Made by a program: the position numbers and the translations under genes. A stretch of DNA of 64,000 bases, taken from the NCBI RefSeq assembly GCF_024713945.1, contig NC_134686.1, positions 451,001 to 515,000 of the forward strand. The letters run 5' to 3'. This stretch comes from Dermatophagoides farinae. Lineage: Eukaryota > Arthropoda > Arachnida > Sarcoptiformes > Pyroglyphidae. Under the pieces are notes generated by a model that ran no database searches, was not told where the DNA came from, and was given only the letters and a program-made list of their open reading frames with translations. Positions 36,601 to 47,334 of the stretch are shown piece by piece; the stretch's first letter is position 1, and each line of letters begins with the position of its first letter.

Positions 36601-39421
36601 GAAAAATTGGCTAAATCACATACAAAAGTGGCCAAATGGTGTCATCATATACGTAGTGTTGTGGATAGGAAAAAATCACAAAATGTTGCCGCACAATTTG
36701 ATGCATTATCCATCATTAATGGACCAATTGGACGGCCATTGTCGAGCATTACGAAAATCAATGATGGTCCAGAAGAATTTGATCTTTTAGCGGTATGTTG
36801 ATGATTTGATTGAAAAGATTTTTTTTCAATATTAAATTTCAATTTTTTTTTGTTTAGTATTCACCTGGAGCTATTGCTGCACATTTGACTTTATTTGAAT
36901 TTGATCTATATCGTGCCGTACAACCATATGAATTTATTGGTATGGATGATCAATCATTGGTATGGACGAAAAAGGATAAACAAAAAACATCGCCTAATCT
37001 GTTGAAAATGATTCGTCATTATACAATTGTATGTTTTCGTGTTTTTTCCATTTTTTGCGATCTAATTGATGAGGTTTTGTTGTCTGTAGATTTGTTATTA
37101 TTTTGAAAAATGTATTGTTGAAGCAGAAAATTTCGAAGAACGTGTTGCAATTGTCACTAGAATCGTTGAAATAATGAGCCGTTTAATGCAATATAATAAT
37201 TTTAATGGTGTATTCGAAATTGTTGGCGCTCTGGATTCGGCACCAATTCATCGGCTAGAGCATACTTTATCACAGATTGAACGTAATAGTAAATTGAAAA
37301 AAGCATTGGAAGAAGCTAAAGATCTTATGGATAATCATTTTAAAAAGTAAGTCAATTTTTTTTCTCGTTTTTAATATTCAATGAGCAATTGATAATTGTT
37401 TTGATTTTTTTTTTAGATATAAAGAGAAATTGTTTTCAATCGATCCACCATGTGTTCCATTTTTGGGTAATTTTCTTACCAATATTGTACATTTGGAAGT
37501 TGGAAATCCTGAATATCTTTCTCCTCCGAATTCTGATTCTGGTTGTCATCATCATCATAATATTTTAAGTCATCATCAACAGATTAATGATTCATCATTG
37601 TCCAATGCTCAACAACAGACAAACACTAACGCACAATCATCATCAACATCGACAATGAAACTTGAAGCTGATGGCGCTGCAGCCACTTCTAAATTGATTA
37701 ATTTTCAAAAGAAACGTCGTGTTTATGAAACAATTTCGTTGATACAACAATATCAGAATGAACCATACAATTCACAATCACAGAAAACGACAAAAAAGAT
37801 TAATCTTAGTAAATTTAATCCAGAAATTTCAGTATGTTGTCGATTTTTTATGTTTTTTTCTGTTTGATTAATTAATTTTTTTTCTACCATTTTTTTCAGA
37901 ATTTTTTCGAAAATTTAGATCATATTGTCTATGATGATGAGGAAGAGAAACAATTCAATAATTATGTTTATAACAAATCATTGGAAATTGAACCAAGAGG
38001 ATGTAAACAGCCACCAAAATTTGTAAGTTTCCAATGACGTGAAATTTTTTTTTACATTGTATTTTTTTTTTATTTAGCCTCGAAAATGGCCAGATCGTAA
38101 CCTGAAACAAAGTTCGAAATCAAGAAATATTCGATTACCTGGAATTTCGAGTAGTAGTCATCATAATCAATCATTATCATCATCATCAAGTTATAATCAT
38201 AGCCATCAGAATAGCCATAGTAGTATGATGATGATGATGGATAATTGTGATTCGATATCATTACAACAACAACAATCACCATCAACGCCGTTAACTCCAC
38301 CGGGTAGTTTATGCCCGGATCCAATTTTTGCACCTGTCATGATTGGTGGTGGTGATCGATTGATGAATAATGGAACACCACACATTTCACCAACAACCCC
38401 GGGCATTCAATCGATGAGTTTTTTTCCAACATCATCAGCTTGGCAACAAATTCCACAATCAACTCCTCCTCAATCTCAATATCATCATCAACATAGCGCA
38501 TCATCTCCATTGATTTCACCACCTTTATCTTCAGATTTTTTAGGCACTTCAAACAAAAGTCCTTTGGTGCCGAAATCCGATCCACCACCATTACCACCAA
38601 GAGGTATTCGAAGCAATTCGATTGCTCCCGATAGCACTAATGCTAACAGCAGTAATAGTAGTAATCTGCCTGGATCAGCACCTCCTCTTCCACCAAAAAC
38701 ATATAAACGTTTGGGTCCAGCAGCAGCAACATCTTCAAATTCGTCCGCACAACCATCGCTGCCTACTACTTCTGAAACGAATTCTGGATCATCGTCATCG
38801 ACCGTCTCAACTCTTCCTTCATCTTCAACGACAGGCACAAAAACTTCTTATCGAGATAAAGTACCATTACCTTTACCACGAATGCCTTTGCCATCATCGA
38901 ATCATTATCATCAACGTTTCAATTCGGATATTGTAACTACAGCATCATCATCGTCATCCACCAGTCCAAATCATGCATCACAATCAAATGGTCCAGTCAT
39001 AAATAGACGAAATTCAACTGTTGAAAACGTTGCCGCATTATCACCAAGACGATATTCACAAGCTCAATTACCACCACCATTGCCTCCAACACCATTAACA
39101 TCATCACCACAGACACCAATGATGAATATGTCACAAACATTATTCAATCTATTGCCTGGTAGTAGCAGTGGAAGTCCAATTGGTGGCATTCATCATCATC
39201 ATAATCCATCTTCAACATTATCATCGTCATCGCCACCATTACCACCTTTATCATCATCATTACATCGTCCACCACCAACACCAACATCGGCAACATTGCC
39301 CAATTTAATTAGTAATAGCAACAACAACAATAATAATAATAATAATAATAACAATAACAACAATAATAATGGTCCAGAATTACCACCGAAAACATATCGA
39401 TTATCAAATCCATGTCGATAA
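33696..39421 (+). CDS. Sos: Son of sevenless (Ras guanine nucleotide exchange factor)
   Basis: Loads GTP onto Ras downstream of receptor tyrosine kinases. Exons: 33696-33794, 33855-34832, 34897-36792, 36858-37028, 37090-37346, 37417-37831, 37900-38022, 38078-39421; every phase closes, giving 1760 residues (fly about 1600, human 1333). Order: N-terminal [12 protein letters not shown]; histone-fold part with [18 protein letters not shown] and [13 protein letters not shown] domain from about residue 263 ([15 protein letters not shown]); PH domain about 496-670; REM from about 706 ([27 protein letters not shown]); CDC25 domain about 986-1234 ([46 protein letters not shown]). The last exon is a Pro/Ser-rich tail with SH3-binding PPLPPR and LPPKTYKR-type motifs for Drk/Grb2. 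Gln, Asn and His runs are inserted, notably within the REM region (about residues 827-860), which is compact in the human protein. Confidence 0.97.
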
Positions 39422-40833
39422 TTTTATTTTTATTTTTTTTCGATTCACCCATTCTTACCCAAACAAAAAAAACTAAAATGAAATGAAATTGCCAAATAAT
39501 TACAATTCATTCATCGTTAACAATTGAATGGATCATTTGTTTTTTTTCTTTGTTCTCCAAGCATTATAATTATCATCAAATGATATATGAAGATTGAGAA
39601 AAAAAGAATCATGTCATCTTTGTAAAGGCTCATTTTATCATTTGTTGTTGATGTTGTTGTTGTTTTATTTTCATTCATTTGCAAAAATTTTTGTTTTATA
39701 AAATGTACAATCAAATTTGTCGCCTTAATTAAACGCATGATCGATTGATTGATTGATTAAAATAAATTTCATGTATGATAATTATAATGATTTGAAGAAA
39801 AAAAAAAATTTTTTTTTAATGAAAATTCATGCATTCAAATAATTGCATGTCATACATGAACGGTGTACGAATTATACAAACGGAAATATAATTCTTTTTG
39901 TATTTCATTCTTTCAGAACAAAAAAAAATCAATTTTATTAAACATGTTTATTTCAAATGATATCTCACATTGATCAATCATAGTGAATGCATCATGCATC
40001 AATCTTCAAGGTAAACAAGTTTGATAAGATTGAATGTTTCAAAAAAACAAATTATATATCTACTATCTATTCAACCCGGATAATTCCAGAAAAGAATTGG
40101 CTATCACTGAAAAAAAAATGACGTCAATACCAATCCCAGGCATCAAAAATAAATTATACTTGTAAGGATGTGTTGTAGTTTCAACTACAATTTGAATTCA
40201 AGCTTTATATATGAATGATGATGATGATGAATAGACACAGAATTTGTCCATTCTATATGATGATGTGCAACGCAATGAAAAAGAAATTGAAAGTTCATAT
40301 ACATTACATATACATCTATAAATATATGGACAAATCAATATACCACAGCCATCTTTTACTGTCCATTTATTTGTTTCGAGCCATTTTGTAATGAAGAGAG
40401 AAAAATGAATGAATAACGAACTGCTGCTTCACCGCTTTTTATTACTCACGTACTCAAATTATTACTTTGTGTGTTGTGGCAACGTCATAGAAGATAAACT
40501 GACTGAGCAGCTCAAAAAATATTGAGCTCTTCATTTTGTGTGTGTGTGGTGCGTTTTTGTGTTGATCTTCCAAAATCGATAATTTCCTTTTTGGTTGTAT
40601 GGATGATTACGCATTACCAACTTTATTACCAACTGATTCATTTTTTGATTGATCGATAAAAAAAAATTTTACTCCGCATTGTTTTTTTTTCTTGTACTTG
40701 GCATTTCATCATAACATCATTTGTCATCCACACAGAATAATATATCGATATTGATGACAAAATTTTTGTCTTTTTTTTCATCATTAAAATCATCAAATGA
40801 TCAAGGCAGCTAAGACAACGAATTAAAAAAAAA
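39422..40833. other. Sos 3' UTR and spacer
   Basis: It contains the AATAAA signal at 39761-39766, 340 bases after the Sos stop, GATT repeats near 39742-39757, and a GT run near 40538-40548. Sequence is AT-rich up to the next start codon. No gene is seen. Confidence 0.55.
39761..39766 (+). other. poly(A) signal AATAAA, Sos
   Basis: Canonical hexamer 340 bases downstream of the Sos stop, after a GATT microsatellite. Confidence 0.5.
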
Positions 40834-41946
40834 ATGTCTTCATCTACGATTAGATTACGAAAATGGTTCCATTGGAATCATTTTGCATATCTTTTGGTAT
40901 TATTATTAATCAATGAAATGATTGTTGAAACATGGCAACAAATACAATATGAACATCCAGATTCAGCTTCACAACCAATGGAACAGGTTGAATTCAATTA
41001 TCATCAAGGTGATGAACATCATATTGTTAAACGTAAATTGAAAATGAAATCTATATTGGGCGGTGGAAGATCTAAATCCAAACAATCTAGACCTAAACCA
41101 CAATCAAATCCGTATCCAAAACAACCGGCACATAATCCTGCTTATTCATCTGGTTCATCATCAAATCCTTATCCAAAACAACCTGCATATAATCCAAACT
41201 ATCCAGCTGGTCCACCACCAGCATATCCTGGTTCATCACATCATAGTGGTTATCCAGCTGGTCCACCGCCACCCTATCCGGGATTAAATAGTGGTGGTTC
41301 TGCTGGTGGTCGTGGTTATCTACAACAATCCAATTATCCAAGATATCCTCAACAATCGGCAAGTTATCCAGCACAAAATCCTTATCCAGGATGTAAGTAT
41401 TACATTATTTAAAATTCAATGAACGTTTTTTTATAATGTTGAATTTTTCCTCTTTAATCAATAGATCAAAATAAACCTGGAACATTTGGTAGTGGAAATA
41501 TGTTTGGACATTCATATGGCAATAATTATGGTAGCGGTGGCTATCGTAAAGGCAAAGGTCTTAACATTGGTCGAAGTATTGGAACGGCTGGATTTGGTGC
41601 ATTGGCCGGTACAGCACTCGGTGCTTATGGTGGTTATAAATTAGGCCGAATGGTTGGAGGTCTTGGCCGTATGGGACATTATGGTTATTATAATGATCAA
41701 GGCCGTTATATGCGTTGTGAACCACCACGTAATATAAAAGTTGATCCGGAAACAAATATTTCATACATTCCATTAGATGATGCTTATGATCGTCGTTGTT
41801 CATATTTTGATCGGCCACCACCATCTTATATTGAACCATCGATGTTAACATCAGCTGCTAATGTTATCAACATTATACCATCGGCATTCTTGTTGTTTGT
41901 CATTATATTCGTACAAATTTTCTCCACAAATCGAAGAATAATCTAA
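40834..41946 (+). CDS. secreted or membrane-anchored protein with prion-like layout, family unknown
   Basis: Two exons, 40834-41392 and 41465-41946 (intron 72 bp, phase 1), encode 346 residues. I do not recognise a named family. Seen in order: a hydrophobic stretch at about 17-31 that could be a signal peptide or signal anchor; a basic KRK near residue 72; Pro/Tyr/Gly/Gln-rich imperfect repeats at about 93-180 (NPYPKQPA twice, YPAGPPP twice); a small-residue hydrophobic segment at 226-247 ending GAYGGYKLG; Cys271 and Cys298 flanking the N-glycosylation site Asn284 (NIS); and a C-terminal hydrophobic stretch from about 318 (IPSAFLLFVIIFVQIF) followed by a short NRRII tail. That order resembles vertebrate PrP, whose middle segment contains GGYMLG. 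The tail could be a GPI signal or a transmembrane anchor. Homology to PrP is not established. Confidence 0.8.
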
Positions 41947-42352
41947 AATGAATGAAACAGAGTCCAACATCGCTTTCAAAAACAAAACAAAACAAAAAGA
42001 AACTTGGCATGTATGGCATAATATTTCGTTGATTCATCTATCTATATCTTAATATATTCATCACATTGACTGATTCATTTAGTCTTCGAGAAAAAAAATA
42101 GTGATTATCACCATTTTCATCATGTTCAATAATTTCATCATGATCATCATCATCGCTGTCTTCTTGTTGTATTAATCCAAGTTAACTATTTTCTGTTGAA
42201 ATACCAAAAAAAAATAATTTTTATTGTTGTTGTCGTTTGTTTTTATTTAACATTTTCACAATCTCATCAATCAAGTTTTGAATTGTTCATCATTCATTCA
42301 TTCATTCATCATCATCATTGTAATTTGTTGAATCAACACTAAATGTTCACAT
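41947..42352. other. spacer after the prion-like gene
   Basis: AT-rich 3' region with ATTC repeats near 42289-42309 and ATC runs. Nothing else is recognised up to the palindromic element. Confidence 0.5.
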
Positions 42353-42492
42353 GTTTCCTATTCAAGATTAACGTTTTCTTTAAGCCAACAGGGTTCCAAA
42401 ATAATTGAAAATCATTCTTTAGTTGAGAATAATTTTGGATTAATTTGGAATCCTGTTGGCTTGTAAGAAGACGTTAATCTTGAATAGGAAAC
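42353..42492. mobile_element. 140-bp palindromic element, MITE-like or hairpin RNA gene
   Basis: The two ends are near-perfect inverted repeats of about 47-50 bases: the left arm starts GTTTCCTATTCAAGATTAAC, and the right arm ends with its exact complement (GTTAATCTTGAATAGGAAAC). AAGCCAACAGG on the left pairs with CCTGTTGGCTT on the right, and the inner CCAAAATAATT and AATAATTTTGG also pair. The tetramer ACAT flanks both sides (42349-42352 and 42493-42496), as a target-site duplication would. No coding frame is present. A miniature inverted-repeat transposable element fits; a hairpin small-RNA precursor is the alternative. Confidence 0.6.
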
Positions 42493-42704
42493 ACATTTTT
42501 TTTGTTGAAAATACAAATTATTGATGATGATGATGATGGTGAATGTTTGTCACATCAAATTATTGATTGATTAGCGATAATAAACTTGATTTTTGAATTT
42601 TTTTTTGTTTATATTTTGAAATTAAATTTTAGAATTTCAAAACAAAAAATTTCTACTTTATAAATTCTGGTTTGATCCATTAGAAAAAAATTGTTCTTCG
42701 TGCA

Positions 42705-43748
42705 ATGGCGAAACGAAAGCCGAAATCGAAATCCAAATCAAAAGGTCTTTTTCCATTGGAAAAAGGTCCAACACCATCGAAAATGGAACCTAAACAGATA
42801 ACGGGAATTTATAAAATTGGTGCTGGCTGTCAATTTCGTGCCGAAGAAGATGTTATTAAATTTTTTAAATATAAATTAGAAGATAAATTAGGCGAAGGTG
42901 GTTTCGGTGTCGTTTATATGGCCGTTGATTTAACGAAAAATACAAAAAATGCCTGTAAAATGTGTCAATTAGGTAATAATATGAAAGATTCAAGAATAAT
43001 GGACATGAAAAATGAATTGTTTATCATGGAAAAAGTGAAACATTTATACATTGTAAAACTGATGAAACATTTTATGACTTTATCACCAAGTGGTAATCGT
43101 TTATATTTATTCATGGAATTAGCTGATGGTGGCGATTTCAGTAAATTGATCAACAAATCTGGCCCGTTCACAGAAAATCAGGCCAAACTTTATTTTGCTC
43201 AAATTATTTGTGGAATCAATCATATGCATTCATTGGGCATTGCACATCGTGATATAAAACCGGGTAATATTTTATTGAAAAAAGATACAACATCCATAAC
43301 TGGTGATTATCTTCTGTTGGTTACCGATTTTGGTCTTAGTCGAATTCAACATCATGATGCACAAGGTGAAATAGCATTGAATCGAACCATATGTGGTACT
43401 CCGATTTTTATGGCACCAGAAATTTTACTTCGAAAACCTTATATTGCATTCGGTGTGGATATTTGGGCACTGGGTGTTACACTTTTCATTATGATGACAA
43501 CAAAATTACCATTCGATTTTCGTGATCGACAACAAGCTGTCAAAGATATGGTGGCAAAAAAATGGGATTTCGAACAGGATCGTATGAAAGCGAAACCATC
43601 GAAAGAATTACGTACACTTGTCGAACGTATGATTGAACCAGATCCAAGTATTCGTATAACGATGCAACAATTGACCAAAGATCCATGGCTAATCGAATCA
43701 TTTAATCGAGCACAAAATAAAGCTAATCAATTGAAACGAAAAAAATAA
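42705..43748 (+). CDS. CAMK-like serine/threonine kinase, single exon
   Basis: A 347-residue protein kinase with all catalytic landmarks: glycine loop GEGGFGVV (63-70), ATP-anchoring Lys85 in ACKM, catalytic loop HRDIKPGN with Asp183, DFG Asp208, CGTPIFMAPE in the activation segment, DIWALGVTLFIM, and Arg in PSIRIT. It begins with a Lys/Ser-rich basic run (residues 2-14) that could direct it to the nucleus, and it ends basic (NQLKRKK). The activation segment and Trp-ending last helix (DPWLIE) suit the CAMK group, perhaps near TSSK, but I cannot name the subfamily. It is intronless, unlike most neighbours. Substrate unknown. Confidence 0.88.
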   Translation: MAKRKPKSKSKSKGLFPLEKGPTPSKMEPKQITGIYKIGAGCQFRAEEDVIKFFKYKLEDKLGEGGFGVVYMAVDLTKNTKNACKMCQLGNNMKDSRIMDMKNELFIMEKVKHLYIVKLMKHFMTLSPSGNRLYLFMELADGGDFSKLINKSGPFTENQAKLYFAQIICGINHMHSLGIAHRDIKPGNILLKKDTTSITGDYLLLVTDFGLSRIQHHDAQGEIALNRTICGTPIFMAPEILLRKPYIAFGVDIWALGVTLFIMMTTKLPFDFRDRQQAVKDMVAKKWDFEQDRMKAKPSKELRTLVERMIEPDPSIRITMQQLTKDPWLIESFNRAQNKANQLKRKK

Positions 43749-44139
43749 AAAAAATTCAATTTGTTGATTTGAAATTTTATGTTCCGTTCATAAACGACAT
43801 ATGAACAACATTCGCCATTTGCAAGCAATGTGTGTGTGTGTGTATGGTGGTAGAAGAACAACAAAGAACATGGAAAAAATGAAAAAAGGGCGCAATTTTA
43901 TGTTTGTTTGAATAGTGCCACTACTACAAGTGTTCAGTAAGAATTTATGTTACAGCTACCATGTTGTTGCTGAGATAATGCAATGCACACCAGATTTTTT
44001 ATTATTTGGTTTCATTTCGATTTTTTTTTTTGGTTGTAAATATCACATTTTTTTTGAATATATTGGAATTATTTTGCATGTTTTAGAATCGTTTCGGAAT
44101 AAATTTTTCATCATTTTTATAATTGATAATTGAAAAAAA
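43749..44139. other. spacer between the CAMK-like kinase and SRSF1
   Basis: Only 391 bases separate the two genes. A GT run lies at 43829-43843. AATAAA at 44098-44103 sits just 37 bases before the SRSF1 start, so the kinase 3' end and the SRSF1 leader are close or overlapping. No gene is seen. Confidence 0.5.
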
Positions 44140-45295
44140 ATGTCAAGAAGTAGATGTCGAATCTATGTTGGTAATCTGCCACCAGATATTCGTACAAAAG
44201 ATATCGAAGATTTATTTTATCGTTTTGGTAAAATTACTTTTGTCGATCTTAAAACACGTCGTGGTCCACCGTTTGCTTTTGTTGAATTTGCCGATTCTAG
44301 GTTAGTTGATTGATTATTTGTCATATCTGAATATTTTGAATAATTTATTTTCATAAAAGAGATGCAAAAGATGCTGTTTATGAACGTGATGGTTATGATT
44401 ATGATGGATATAAATTGCGTGTAGAATTTCCACGTGGTCGTGAACGTGGTCCTGGTGGTGTTTTTAAATCAGGTTCAAGCTCAAGTTCACGGCCACCACC
44501 TGCACGTCGTTCTAGTTATCGTATTAAAGTTACAGGTAACGTAGGAAAAAAAAATTGAAAAAAAATTTTGAATTTATTCTTTTGCAAACAGGTTTACCAT
44601 CATCTGGTTCATGGCAAGATTTAAAAGATCATATGCGTGAAGCTGGTGATGTTTGTTACGCGGATGTTTTTAAAGATGGTAGCGGTGTTGTCGAATTTTT
44701 ACGTCGTGATGATATGAAATATGCTATAAACAAACTAGATGGTTCAAAATTTCGTTCACATGAAGGTGAAACATCATATATACGGATTACAGAAGATTCT
44801 TCTAATTCTCGATCCAATTATCGTCGTGGTTCAAGAACGGCATATGGTTCACGATCCCGTTCACGTTCAAGATCTCGTTCGCGTTCTCGATCTCGATCGA
44901 ATTCGCGTTCTCGATCCCGTTCATATTCACGTTCACGTTCAATAACGCCTGCAGCAAAACGATCACGTGGTTCACCAACATATTCACCACCGGCACGATC
45001 AAGATCAAGATCTCGTTCACGATCTTCTAGATCTCGTACACCATCATCAAGACGTTCAAGAGAATCACGTTCTCGTTCACTGGAAATATCAACAAACAAT
45101 AATAAAACATCTAATGGTCATAATCGTCATTCACGGTCATATTCACGTTCCGTATCATATAGCCGTAGCCGTTCTCGTACACCTAATGATAATTATAATA
45201 GAGATCGTTCCAGATCTCGATCTCGTTCACCGGATAGTTCATCTGGTGAACGAACAAATGAATCATCAAGATCAATACGAAATGAAGGAAATTGA
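44140..45295 (+). CDS. SRSF1: serine/arginine-rich splicing factor 1 (SF2/ASF)
   Basis: Nuclear splicing factor that binds exonic enhancers and helps define splice sites. Exons: 44140-44300, 44360-44535, 44592-45295; phases close at 346 residues (human 248). RRM1 begins [20 protein letters not shown] and ends with RVEFPRG. A Gly/Ser linker leads to the pseudo-RRM2, whose family signature SWQDLKD is at 119-125, followed by [14 protein letters not shown]. The C-terminal half is an RS domain with long Arg-Ser dipeptide runs, longer than in human, interrupted by an Asn-rich stretch ([12 protein letters not shown]). The start is the only ATG that gives the conserved [13 protein letters not shown] opening. 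SR genes often regulate themselves by alternative splicing; nothing here shows it. Confidence 0.96.
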
Positions 45296-47334
45296 ATTGA
45301 TGATGGAAAAATTTTCCAACAACAACAACAATGAAAAACAAATTCTAAGATGGTTATTTTCTTTTTTCTTTTGTTTTATTTTCTTTCGAAAAAAATGACA
45401 CACACATACTATAATATATGCTATAGGAATATTCTACCATCTCATTAGTGATTGCAGCACCCTATCTATATGTCTATCTGAAAAAAAAATGATTTCATTG
45501 CTCTCAAAGCACAGAATTACCTCAAATATCTTTTTTCTCCTTTGCTCTCATTTGTTCAATTTTAATTCATAACAAACAAACAAAAATTCTCCAGCTATGC
45601 ACAATATTCAATTTAAAAGACACAATTGGACATTTTTTTATAGAAAAAAAATCGACCTTTAATCGATAATGATTCTACATTTTACAGTTTTTTTTCGGAT
45701 TGAGATTTTTGATTATTAACAACAAAAAATGCATTTTTTTCAATTGTAAATTAATTTTTCATTTTTTCTTCCTTGCGTTTTTTTTTAACTTTGTTTAGTG
45801 TTTTTTTATTGGATAAAGACCATCCAATGGATTCCGATCCTTTACCAGGAACAGAATGAATTTTTTTTAATGAAAAAAAAATCATACACAAATTAGGATA
45901 AAGGTGAATCCAATGGATCCAAAGGTTAGGATTCTCGTATACATTGAGTCTATATGATGTTTCTGTGTCTGTGTTTGTTTGTCTTGGTTTTTTTTTTGTT
46001 TTTCTTTTGTTGTTGATCACGTTAACATTTTTTTTTTGTTTTGTTACCAAGGTGGATGATTGTGATCGCCAATGGCCAGGTTTGGATTGATCAAGTTTTT
46101 TTTTTCTTAGATAATCCATGGACAACCAAGCCAGATTATTTTGTTGTAGATGGATAAATTTGTTTTTAAAATTATGAATTATGAAATCTTTTTAAAAATG
46201 ATAATAATAAAAAAAAAATATAAAAAAGTTTGAATTTTTTATATTAAAAAAAAACGGACCTACAACGTGCCATCTATCGGCCATTATGGACAATTAAAAC
46301 GTCTGCACACTTTTATATATAAAAAAAAATCTTTGAGCAACGTATGCATTAAAAAAACCGGCAACCTGATTTGGTTTTGTTTTTTTTCCATACAATGATC
46401 AAAACAGATCAAGAAGAAGTCGTATGATTTTTTTTTCTTCACCATAATATGTTGCTACAATTTTGTTGTTGTTTCTATTTCACCACCACCACCACCACAA
46501 GTCATATTCATCATCACAACAATATATTGCTAAAGTATACGTAATAAGTTGAAAATTATATCATCGTAAGACGAGCCAAGAAGAAAATTATTAATTCTCT
46601 ATATTCATCTTGAACTTCTGTGTGTGTTTGTTGGCTTGATTTCTTTCACAAATGATGATCATCTGATGATCATTGACATCACAACAATCAGGTTATTTTC
46701 AAACAAACTGATTTTTCAATGTTCAATCAATCATTTCGTTCGTTCGAATTTTTGTTTTGTTTCCTTTTATTTTTTTTCCGCATTTTGGAAAAAAAAAATT
46801 TTTTTTCCCAGTTTCGTATTTTATTAAATTTTCAGCAATAATAATCTGACGTAATGTTTTTCTTTTGCTGTCTTTCATTCAATCATTTAGGACAAAGATT
46901 CTTTTTTTCATCATCATCATTGTTCTATACAGGAATTTAACATCATTATTTTCGTCTGTTCCTTGATCTTGAATAATCATCATCATCATTTTGTGCATCG
47001 TAGCATATGGTAATTTTTTTTCTATTAAACATCGACGATAAAGAAGACACAAGACATTGAATCATTGACAAAAAGTCAGACTGTTTCTTTATCATCATCA
47101 TCATCATCATTGGCATTCAAATATATTAAACGTAATTAAAAGTAAACGATAAATTTGTATGTATATGACACATCATCATCACATGATGATGATGATGATG
47201 ATAATGATGATTAGTTTTAATATCTGTTTTTTTTTGTCTTAACAGCCTTTTTCTTCTCTTTTTCATCTGAAATTTACTGCTACAGCATATTCGAACGAAT
47301 TCTTATTCGAATTTTTTTGTTTCTCCAAAACAAA
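45296..47334. other. spacer between SRSF1 and VMP1
   Basis: T- and A-rich, with ACC triplets near 46482-46498, ATC runs near 47091-47110 and GAT runs near 47185-47201. A CTCF-like motif lies at 46268-46282. A minus-strand frame at 45751-46125 is Lys/Asn-rich with no domain. The end includes the VMP1 leader; an ACAG at 47242-47245 could be a leader acceptor. Confidence 0.5.
46268..46282 (-). promoter_or_regulatory. CTCF-like motif
   Basis: Read on the minus strand this is GGCCGATAGATGGCAC. It fits the CTCF core AG-R-K-GGC-R-S with a CC upstream. It lies in the spacer between SRSF1 and VMP1. Binding is inferred. Confidence 0.35.
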
